A stretch of 64,000 nt of DNA, from assembly GCA_930367215.1 (NCBI GenBank), contig OV884056.1:48794308-48858307 (forward strand), given 5' to 3'. Below are positions 43,001 through 55,000 of this stretch, piece by piece. Both the position numbers and the translations under genes were made by a program. Within the stretch, counting starts at the first letter, position 1; every line of letters starts with the position of its first letter. The notes under the pieces were generated by a model. That model did not search any database. It was not told the origin of the DNA and was given only the letters and a program-made list of their open reading frames with translations. The DNA is from Pollenia angustigena (taxonomy: Eukaryota > Arthropoda > Insecta > Diptera > Polleniidae).

Positions 43001-46000
43001 TTGGGTTGGGGTTGGGTTAGAGTGGCCGGTCACAAAGACCCCGCATAGACCAAATAGGTCCCTAGCGTTACCACAATTGTACGATAACCCACAGAAGAAA
43101 GTAAAAAGGTCAGTCAGATGTGATGGTATCCAGAGTACCCCACACTCTCTTGACGAATGCCAGGAGTCTCATTAACCCAATTCCAGAGACTTCCCCGAGA
43201 TCTTGGAGATAATGATCTCCCAGACAGTTCGCCCTGGAGCGCACGAGTGCCGGACAGTAGCATAGCAAGTGCTCTACCGTCCCCTTTTCCCCTGGTACCC
43301 CACAAAATCTACAATTGTCACTATTCAACCGCCCCGCCCTATAGGCGTATACAGCAGTCCAACAATGACAACGGCTATTCAGAGGTGCTTTAGTTAGAGA
43401 TTCGGGATATTTGAATTCGGGATTTTCGAATTCGGGATTAAAATGAAAATTATTATATCAGTTACTATGTAGATCATACACCCGTTATTTTTTACTATTT
43501 AGTTAAAGAACTTTTCAAAATAAAAACGAAAAACGCCAAAAAATTGTATCAATACTGTGGTAAAATTAAATTATTAGCCAAAAAAAACAAAAAATTGCCT
43601 AAAAAAGGATAATATTCTTTGCTCAAAATCACCTAAAATTTGTATAGAAAATTTGTGAGCGATTTTTCATACATTCGTTTGTGTGATTTTGCTTTCAGTC
43701 CCATAGAGTACTTCAGATCAATACCAGCACTTCAAGTTAATGCCAGAGATATCCTATAAAATCCATCAAATGTGGCAGATCCTATTTGGCCCAGTCGCAT
43801 TCTCGCCAATGCAGGACCGTGACAGAGAAGATATTCTACGTCCTCCTCCTCATTTTCATCATTGCAGCTGCAGAAGAAATCTTAGAGTCTATCTCGCAGA
43901 CGCTTTGCATGCCTGCGTATAAGGCAGTTTTCCATCACAATAAATACCAAAAGTGATACGTCTCTTTTAATCATCGATAGTTGATACATGGTACTCCTGC
44001 CATCTATACTGAGCTACAATTGCCTGGCAATCCTGCATCCACTATTCGTGTCGTATCTGTCATTTTCGCAATAGTAGATCGCCGAAGTTTGCTGCTACAG
44101 GAGAGCAGAGGTTACCCAAGTTAAGGAAGTGCCCAGCTTAGTATACTCATCCGCCCTTATATTCCCTAGTATATCCCGATCCGCTGGGACCCATATGACC
44201 TTGATATCAAAAGATCTATTTTTTGATCTTTTTATTTTATTTATCGCAAAATTATTGCTTTCATTGCGGTTTTATCAATGTTAAATATGTTTTCATATTA
44301 TTCATTTTAGCAAATTTTTTGGTTTATATAGAAATGTTTTTCTGTTTCTAATATTTTATCTATAATTTTACTATCTTTATAATCACTGACTGCATCAACG
44401 GGTCCAAATTTTACAAATTTTTCAGATTTATCTGTTTTATGTTAAGTTTTGACCATTTTACTTCTGCGACTTTTTAAATATTTCTTTAAAAACATTTTTT
44501 GTTAATAATTAGTATTGTGGTTACTTTGTTGAACTGTTTATGGTTTGTTATCCAAATTTTGATTTTTTAAATAGGCTAAAGTTCATCAAATTTAATTTTC
44601 ATTAAATTATTTTTATGAAGAAATAAATTTTACAACAAAAAAAATTAATTAAAATTGTTATTGATAATTTTTCATTCTTGACTGCCGCGGGAATCGATGG
44701 CTGTGAATGTTAAACGGCAAAGCCCTGTGAAGAGATTGAGTGGTTGCAATTGAAACATGTAAGGGTAACCCGTTCGTAAAAGCCTGGGTTCGATTCCCGC
44801 GGCAGTCAAGAATGAAAAATTATCAATAAATTTTCATTAATTTCATGTTGTAAAATTCCTTTCTTCATAAAAATAATTGAATGAAAATTAAATTTTATGA
44901 ACTTTAGCCATTTATTTGTTATTTAATTCCACTAGATTTAAATAAGCTTAGAAAAATGTATGCTCGTTTTTCTTTCAACTTTTTGTAAGAAGTAATTCTT
45001 AATTGTTTGCTGGGCTATCTAATACCTTAAATAACCATAAATTCATTTCAACACTTAAATGATATCTATTTATTTACCAATAACATTAACGATTTTAATT
45101 ACACGCTAATTGGATTTCTTTTACTTCTATTCATTATTTTAATACCTTTTCATTTTACTTACATGATTTTTATAGTATCAGATATGCCCTCAAATACGTC
45201 CTTAGATAAAAAGGTCAATTTTGGAGCATGAGAAATGTAGCTGGAATGAAAAAAAACATGACATTTTGTGTAATAAACATTAAGCAATTAAAGGACTTAT
45301 TGCAAAAAGAAATACGAAAATAAGTAAAAATGTTTTAAATGTGAAGTTGTTGCATAGTAAACACGCAGATGAAAAGCAAACGAAACAACTGGGTCCATCA
45401 AAGAAGCGATTGAATAGCCAATATTAAATTAATTTCATTAACTTAATGATAAAGTCTTTTTTTATATCTACCACCAATATAATTAGCATTGAATAAATCC
45501 TACAATACAATATCCTTTAAGAATTATAAGACACTCGAAGAATATCTAAAGGGGGATTCACAAGGTGTCATTAAGTCATAAGTCTTAAAATAATAACATG
45601 AAAAAATACGACTGTTGTGAACAACCCCTCATAATTCAGTGTGCTATTTTGAATTTAAGACAGCTGATTAAAAACATATAAAAAATTTATATTTACCTAA
45701 AATAAAAAAATATTTTTGTATTGTAATCCATGAATTATTAAATTAAATTAGATCTAACCTGACTATTTTCCATATTTTAGACACAAATCCCAAATACATT
45801 TTTTTTTGTTTGTTTACCAAACATCAGAGTCCTAAGCCGATATAATTTGACGTCGCAAGTGTTCTGTTGCAAAAATTACTAGCCGCAGGTTAAATTCGGA
45901 TATTAGCTGGATAAAACTATACCATCAACGGCGACGGCTACAAAAACTAATGCGGATCGGCTCAGCGCAGGTCTCTTCTGATTAATTACGACAACACAAT

Positions 46001-49000
46001 TAACATAGCAAGCAAAGTTCTATTAATTTAAGACACTTTTTGTTTACAAGGCAACAACAAAATTTTTAGAACATTATGACAATATAACATGATAGCACAC
46101 CTTGTGAATACCCCATATATCTATATAGTTAGGCTGCTAAACTGCTGCCGGGGTTTTGAGATGTGGATTAAGTTTAAACTTGTAACGACGTGTTTTCCAC
46201 CTTATGCCGGGGTAGAGCTCGCAGTTTCCAGGGTTCGTTACAAAAAAAAAATTTTTTTTTGGTCGCCACGGAAAGAAAACACACTCTGTCCTTTTTTCTA
46301 TCACGTTATAAATCGTATTTTATTTAAGTCAATATACGGACATTGATTGGTTCGTTACAATTTTCTGCCACCATACATTATTTGTCACAATTCACGGGAC
46401 GAAGCCGACAACACACACTTAAACGCATAAGCGCGACGGGGAAATCAAACGACGCTCACGATCGATCAATGACCACTGTCCGCGGCGGAGAGATACACAG
46501 AAAAAAATATTTCAGTTTATCAAAAATAAAATTTTAGTTCAACAAACTTTCTGTTTGATTCAATGAAAAAATTTATCAAATTTACACTTTGCAAAATAGC
46601 ACTCAATAAAACATATTTTATAATGAAATAATTAAATATTTCTACACATTCAATAAAAAAAATATTTGAATCAAAGTAAATACAGTATTTTTACAACTCT
46701 TTTCCATTTGAATATTCTTATTTGCTTAACAGTTTTATTTGTATAATATATTTAGTTTTGCCAATGTCTTTGAAAAAAGGATTCCTGATGATCTGGCTTA
46801 AGCAACCTGCGAAATGCACATAGGAACTAGCTTTCCACCCCCACAATAAATTTTAGTGTATTTATTTTTCTTTTTTTTTTTCTTTTCATTTTTTATTTAT
46901 TGAATCTTCATATATGAAATATGAACTTACAATAATTAATCAAAGCTTAACCTAATGCTTTATTTTATGTCCTGGCAGTGCCAGACAAAAATTCTTCATC
47001 ACGGGTTCTGTTCACATATATTGGTGTTTATCGCTCATCTTAATGGGTAAGTGCTGCAGAGTCTCTTCTCCTTAAGCGAGAGTGGCCGCTATCATTTAAA
47101 ATATTTCGAGCTAATGGATTTGGGTGCAACTCTAGCCTTCTCAAATATTTTACCGCATACTTCGTAATAATAGTCCTTACACATTGAGATCCTTGTGGAT
47201 ATTTGAGTTTTTAACATACCAAGGGGCGGCTGTAATTATTCGAAGAAGTTTATTTTGGCGCCTTTTTATTTTTTGATATTTGAGGCTGAGGCATAGTTGA
47301 ATACCGTAGCACCATATTGGCTTTAAAATAGCGTTGTAAAGTAGTAGTTTGCAATCGAGACTAAGAACAGAATTTCTTCCAATAAGCCAGTTAATTTGAA
47401 TTGCTTTTAGTTTCATTTGGGTTAATTTAGCTTCTATATGGCATTTCCATGTTAAACGCCGATCTAGATGAATACCGAGATATTTGACATGCGATTGTTG
47501 AGGCACTAGTTGATTATTGATTTTAAAAGGGGGGCATGTTTCCCGACGCAAGGTGAATGTTATATGTACGCATTTTTGACTCATTGACCTTTATTCTCCA
47601 TTGTTTTAACCACAATTCTAGTTGAAATATATGATCCTGCAGGTATCGAGATGCTTCACGACTGTTCTCGTGTACGCTTAGAAAAGCTTTATCATCAGCA
47701 AAAGTTGAGGTTAGGGTGTAATTGTTTGTTGGCATGTCCGAGGTATATATAAGGTAAAAAAGTGGGCCCAGGATGCTTCCCTGAGGCACTCCAGCTTCAA
47801 TTGGCTGAGGAGAACTTAAAAAATAACCTTCTTTAATTATAAATTTTCGACCGACCAAAAGTAGCTTTCTAACAGCTTGTATGTATTAACAGGTAGGTTT
47901 AGCTTCAATTTATGTAACAAGCCTACATGCCAGACTTTGTCAAAAGCTTGAGAAACATCTATGAGGAGAGCGGAGCAATATTTTCTTTCTTCAAAGGCTT
48001 TTCTTATGGCGTTTACTATCCGATGGGTTTGCTCAATTGTGCTATGCTCTCTTCTGAAGCCGAATTGATGATTAGGTAAACACTCATTGTCATTTAAAAT
48101 TGGGGTTAATTTTGATGCTAAGAGCTTCTCAAACAGCTTTGATATATTAGAAAGTAAGCTTATAGGCCTATATGACTCAACTTTTGTGTGATCTTTTCCT
48201 GGCTTTGGTATCATCGTTGTTAAGGAGACCTTACATTCTTGAGGGTAGTATTCAAGGCGTAAAATAGCATTAAAAATAAAAAGATTAATTTTCTTTGCTA
48301 TGCGAGGTAGCTCCAAAAGCATTTTGTTACTGATCTTATCAATACCAGGTGCCTTCTTGGTGTTTAATTCACAAATAGCCCTTTCTATTTCCCTTATATC
48401 AAATCTAAGGGGGATAGCTGCTCTAACATAAACAGGCGGCAACTCGTCCGCTATATCGTCAGATATATTTGGGGTAAATACGTTTTTCAAATGATTTAAC
48501 AGGTTTCCTTTTTCATTATCATTTCTTGCCCAACTTCCATTCAGGTTTCTTAATGGTGGTTTTGAGATAACTGGCCTTTTGAACTTTCTAGCTGCACGCC
48601 ATAATGAGTAGTCTGATTGTGTATTTATTTATTTATTTAAAAAGAAAAAAACAATTGGGAATTAAGCACATCAACATTAAGAAATAAAGATTCGATAAGC
48701 ATTTTGATGGATTTATCCAACATTTCCAACAATTTATTTTAACAAATTACGTAAACATTTTGTTAAAAACAAATTGGGCAACAACTTTTTTTATTGACTC
48801 AATAAACTTGGTTGTTGACAAAAATTCAATAACTATACCTAAAAACTATTATTAGTATTGTGGTTATTTTATTGAACTATTTATGGTTTTTTAATCCAAA
48901 TTTTTAATATTTCTATTTAGGCTAAGTTCATTAAATTTAATTTTAATTAAATTATTTTTATGAAGAAAGGAATTTTACAACATGAAAATTAATTAAAATT

Positions 49001-52000
49001 TATTGATAATTTTTCATTCTTGACTCAATCTGGGCTCGAACCCAGGTGTTTACGGACAGGTTACCCTGACATGTTTCGATTGCAACCACTCAATCTCCTC
49101 AGAGGGCTTGCCGTTTAACACTCGCAGCCATCGACGACTGCTGACGTCATTAGTCAAACATCAATCCTTAAACCAAATTGTATTCAACCTTTGGTAGATC
49201 GAAATTTGCTTTGAATGATTATCTATTTTAATTTATTTTAACATGTTATCAATAAATTTTAATTAATATACCTAAAAACTTTTTTATAAATACCGCAAAA
49301 ATCGTCATCGCAGAAAATTCAAAAATGTTTTTTTATTAAAAATGCGATTTTTGTATTCAAATATAAAAATTATTTTTATTTTTGTGTATATAAAAATAAT
49401 ACATTTCGTTGTTTATAAAAAAAAGCGGACAGATGTCTGGCAGAAGAGTTTCAATAATGTTCTTTGTAAAAATACGTTTTTAAGTATTGTGACATTTTTG
49501 AGATGTAAATTAAGCTAAAATTGAGTTCAACGTAGTTTGAAACTCGGCTTTTTCCGGCGAAATGTGATTTTATTTTTATTATTTCACTAAAGACCAACAG
49601 CAAAACTAAGATGTTCCTTCAAAAATTTTTTATGCAAACTTTCTAATGGCTACACAAATCTGTTTTCAGATTAACTTAATATAGTTTAACTGAGATCTTA
49701 AAAACCCAGCATTAATTGCAAAAAGTATAAAATGTTTATTTTATTCTTTAATTCATTTGCATAAATTTGTGAACATGAAAGAAATTTTGTGGTTGGGAAT
49801 TGTTTGAGTGCAATAGTCTGTTATGGACTTTAAGTGCTGTTCTTAATAGTCATTTATATGGGTTTGGGGCATATATCAATCCTTTTACTTATAAGTATAT
49901 TCTCACTAAGCCAAAGATACACAAACTTACCTTAAATTGTATACAAAACAGAGTTCATGAGAAATTTACTTCACTTACAAGAAATCTAACATTTAATTTA
50001 ACATTAAAATTTCATTTGAAATCAAGAACTTTTTGATGGGTGCTTTAATACAAATCTTTATTTGTTAATAAATACTTTTTTATAATACCGAAGAAAATTT
50101 CATGCAATAAACCAACTTTTTTATTTTCCATTTGCATTTCCATTTTATGGCCGTTTTCAATAATCACTTGATTTAGGCGTTTAAAGCATCGAAAACACTT
50201 AATAATGTGCACAAATCGATATGTTTGGCACAAGGATTTAACATTAAGCATTTTTATATTTGCTTTTATATATCCTTCTAGTGGTGAATGATATTTATAC
50301 TTCAACGACAAAAACGCACAAATGACATTTTAGCAAAATAAACACTTTCGTCCCTTAGAGTAAATTTAGAATGCGTATTATTAATAATGTATTTCTTGTC
50401 CATTTGCTGTTCTTACGTTAAGCTAACAATCAAATACTTGCTAAGTATTTTAATAACAGATGTTGTGTATCACAGTAATCTTGTAAACAAGCTTGAAGTT
50501 CAAGGCAAAAAACTTTAATGGAAATGTGAACAAATACATCAGAGCTTATTTCTAAATCAATAGTTGGCAATACAATTGAAGTTTTCGATATTAAAATTAG
50601 GCTTAAGCTCATCAAATTTAATCTTCAATGAATTCGCCATGATTTGAACCAATGAAACTTTTTTAACTTAAAAACTGGGTTCGATTCCCTGTTCAGTCAA
50701 GATTAAAAAATTATCAATGAATTGTAATTAATTTCATGTTGTAAAATTTCGTTTTTTTCATAAAAATAACATAATGAAAATTAAATTTGATGAACTTTAG
50801 CCTGATTAAAAATATTTAAATTTGATTTATAAATTACACTGCGGAACAGTCATTTTGCGGTCTGGAATTTTATTGCAAATTTTTACTAATTTAAGGTCGC
50901 TGATTTAAAATCGAATCTCCATTTTTCAAGATATACCGTTATGTCCAAAATTAAGGCACTTTCACTTCATATATTGGAAAAAAAACCTTAAAACGGTTCA
51001 CCATATTCAGTAAACAAAAAATCTGAAACTCGGCAACAATATTATCTTTAAGCCGTGCTTACATTGTTTTTACATTTGCCCAGTAGTTTCAGAGATATTA
51101 TTAAATTTAAAAAAAAAACATATATTTTGTTCTTTAATAATTCATAAAAAACAAAAATGCGACAAAAGTCACAGTTTTGGTCTAAATTTTTAAACATTTA
51201 GCTTAACATATTTCAAATGCAATGAGGTTTGTTTCAGTGAAATGAGTATATTCATAATTTACTGAGAAAACTGAATATTGATTTCCATACAAAAAGAAAC
51301 ATCGTTCATGACTCACACATATTTAAAATGTTATTTTTCAAATCAAGGCCCATCTATCAGGTCTAATCACCGCATACGATATCGAGCAAAATTTATCGAA
51401 ATTATTTATTTTGGTATCATGAAACTCGATATCGAATGAAATGTATTGAATTTGAAATAATTGCATTTGATATCGAGTAACTCGACGTTACATTTATCGA
51501 GTTTTCATTTGATACGTCAGTGTCTATCGTATGCAAAAAAACATCGATAGTTTATTCGATACAATAGTATCGAATGCGGCGATTAGGCCCCTGCTTACTT
51601 GAACAAAAACAAAAAAAAAACGACATGTATTTTATTTGTGTAAAATTTCTTTTTAGCTGTCAAAAATTACTACCACATATACAAAGCAAAAGGAAAAAAC
51701 GTGTTTGTGTGGTATACCATAAACGTATGTGTGGGAAAAAACAATAAACGTAAACAAACATATACAAGCACATGTAAGCCAAGTGTAAACAGCTTTTGAC
51801 AGCTCAAAAGAATATAAACAATGATCAACAGGCTTCTGGCGCAGGCTTTTTCTATGGGCCTTGTTTCAAATTAGTAAAAATTTAAAACAAAATTCCAGAC
51901 CGCACAAAAAAAATTCAAATTTGTGGGGCAGTGCTATCAATATTTAAAACAGCGTTCGGAAATAAACACTTAATATCGCTCCTTAGTGTTCGATTCGTTA

Positions 52001-55000
52001 AATTTGTGGAAAACACAAGCGCTAATAGTGTTTGTATAGAAAATGATTAAAAAAAAATAACGTTTCGCTGTTTGTCATCTTTCGAACACAAAAATAATAC
52101 TGTTTTTAACTCGACAGAAGATGAGAACATTTATTTCCGTTCGCCTTTTTTTAACCACAAACTTCATTGTGTTCGGTTCGGTTCATTAATGTTCGTTGCT
52201 TTTGGCTGGTAAAAAATCAAAAATTTTTTACAAAAAAAAAAAAATATACATTCGAAAAAAAAAACAAAAAGCCAGCAAAATAATTTTATACAAACAAAAC
52301 ATATACACAATACACATACAAGCTGTTCGTGCTGCGGTCGTTGCTAAAATTTTTGTTTGTTTATATCTTAATCGATGTATAGAACATTAAAATATAATGT
52401 TTGTCTACCGTATCACTACAATTGGTCTGTTTTAAACGAAGAATGGAGCACTATAAAATGTTCGGCTATTTCTTGAAAATAGTAACGAACCGTATATGTT
52501 GTGTTCGTCTACACAATCACTAAAAAAATAGATATCGTTCTTGGGTGTGTGTGCCGAACACTAAATAATGTTCTGTTTATTTTCGAACACTGATTTAAAA
52601 TCAAAATAAAAAAAAAAAAACAATAAGAAAATACAAATTCTCTTAATGCAGAATTTCAAATAGACCTTGTTTGTTTTTAAGTAGCTTTTGTTGCTTCTTT
52701 GAAGTAGCCATCTGTTTGCGTCTTAAGAGATTTGCTATTTTCTGGCGGCATGAAATAAACCCCCAAAAAATTAATGGAATAACCCCCCAGAAGCTTGTAC
52801 AGAGAACAACAGAAACGATTTTGGGGGGTCATTTCATTTTGTTTTAGGTGTTATTTTATTTTTTTAATTTCATATGAAATTATCCCCCAAAAAATCATTA
52901 TGAAATAAAGCCCCAATATATTTTTTGGGGGATTACAGTGGTATCCCGGTTTAACGTATACGCAGTTTTACGAATTCGCGATTTAACGTACGGTCATATT
53001 TTTTCCATTGAGTACCTTATATTAAGAACAAACAGCAAATTTTTGTACTCTATTTAACGATTTTTACAAAAAAATTTGCAAAAGCAAAATAGAATGAATG
53101 CAAACACAATTATTCTCTTTTGTTTTTGTATACATTTTTACCATATTTTTTAAGCGATTTTACTGAAAACAACGAGTTAAGAGAAGTATTTTCTTTTCTT
53201 ACACAGAAAGCAAAGAAAATACTTGCTCTCCAAAATTAAAATTTGTACGTTACAAAGTAATTTTTTACTTTTGTTTACAAAACAAATGTTTGTTTTTTGT
53301 TTCAAATTTTACTTCAGTTTTGTGAAGTTTTTGTAAAGTTGACATCAAAATGCCCAAAAGAAAACGTTAAATTCTTAAAGAAAAATTAAACATTTTTGAA
53401 TACTACGAAAAGGTCCTGCGACTAAGTGCTTTATCTAATAAATATCAGCTGCCAAAGTCATCAATATGCAAAATTATAAAACAAAACGGAAACTTTTGAG
53501 CGAAATGGAAAAGACTAATTCGGAAACAGAATTGTTTAATTGGTTTCAAAACAAGAGCAAGGCGAATATTCCTATTAGTAGTCCTATATTAAAAGCAAAA
53601 GCTCTAGATCTACACAAAAAATTTTATGGTGGACAATTTAATGCCAGCCATGGCTGGTTCTGTAGATTACAAAAATGCTATGGAACTCGCTGAATGAAGC
53701 AAAGTGGGGAGAAACTCTCTTCTAAAAAAGAGTTACTGCAGCCGTTTATATCTCCACTATGTACTCATTTAATTTAATTGTTTGTGTTATGAATGGAAAT
53801 AAACGAATTTACTTTGTTTTATTAAAATATTGTTGTTTTATTAATAAAAATGTATTAAGAAAACTTCGGGATTTAACGAATTTTTCGATATAACGAAAGG
53901 GCCTGACAATATATAATTCGTTAAACCGGGATACCACTGTATTTCATTTTCAAATTTATAATGAAAACGTTTTTAGGCACAAGGATTTATCCACTTTGGT
54001 ATACAGAACAACGGCTTCGATAAATGCAGCTGCCCTGCGCAATGGTTTTTTTCTATATGGTATACCAATCACTGGCTTTGCTAACTAAAGCTTCTCTGCG
54101 TAGCCAGGTCGAGTCGTTATTTTTATACTATAGAGGAGAAAATACTGGCGCTATGCAGAGAAGCTTTAGTTAGCGAAGCCGATGTTTGTTATACCATAGA
54201 GGAAAAAGTCATTGCGCCCGACCGAAGACCGGCTATACAGAAAAGCCTAACCATGATATCTATCGCGAGATTCTTTAAAGCAAAACTGTATAATTAATTG
54301 TATTACATATATTGGGCTCTTATTTCATTTCAGAAATTGTGGTGTTATTTCATATGAAATAAGCCCCTAAAAATTGGGGATTTATTTCATTTATGTTTGG
54401 GGCCTTATTTCATTTCGTTGGGGGCTAATTTCATTTTCAAAATTGGGGCTTTATTGCATATGAAATAAGACCCCACGCTTTGGGGGGTTATTTCATTATT
54501 TTTTTAGGGGGTTATATTTTAGGGGGTTATTTCATGCCGCCAAATTTTCTCAGTAAATTTATTTTTCATACGAAAATATCTTGGCATTAACTTTATTACA
54601 AAAAGGGAATCGACAGAGTTGTGTGACTGTGAAAAATATTTTATGGCTCAACCATTTTTTTTTTCAAGAGAAAATTTTTTTATTTTTGAATTTTTTCTCT
54701 AAACTAGTGTTCGCCTAATGGTGAAAATTCGACCATAAATATTTATGTACATATGAAGAACACATAGAACATCTAAGTTTATATGAATTTACATGTTTCG
54801 AGCATTTATTTTTTCCGTCTTAGTGGATCGATTTGGCGAGGGAGCAACCTCCGGTTCATATTTTATCTTCTACATGAGTTAATGTAATTTTATAAGTTTA
54901 ATATAAATAAAATCAATTGAAAAACAAAAAAGTATAATGAGTAACCTTTAAAGACTGCCATCTACTCAGAACATTGCATGTTTAATTTTATGTTTCTATC

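Larger units (their letters stand above)
52743..54542. mobile_element. Element with TGGCGGCATGAAATAA ends, carrying nested inserts
   Basis: Inverted ends TGGCGGCATGAAATAAnCCC. Subterminal zones hold many ATGAAATAAnnCCCC and GGGGnnTTATTTCAT units, often joined as the palindrome ATTTCATATGAAAT. A Tigger-like element (52936-53939) and a fold-back module block (53975-54245) sit inside. Confidence 0.85.

Noticed and set aside
43157..43393. Plus-strand ORF over the LINE tail
   Set aside because: Antisense shadow of the Cys/His LINE tail on the minus strand.
44690..44815. tRNA gene with intron
   Set aside because: The outer ends pair and a GGTTCGATTCC box exists, but no anticodon arm can be drawn, and the block recurs within a repeat family.
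47177..48490. Three separate genes with RT similarity
   Set aside because: They are consecutive pieces of one LINE ORF broken by two frameshifts and bounded by a 12-bp target duplication.
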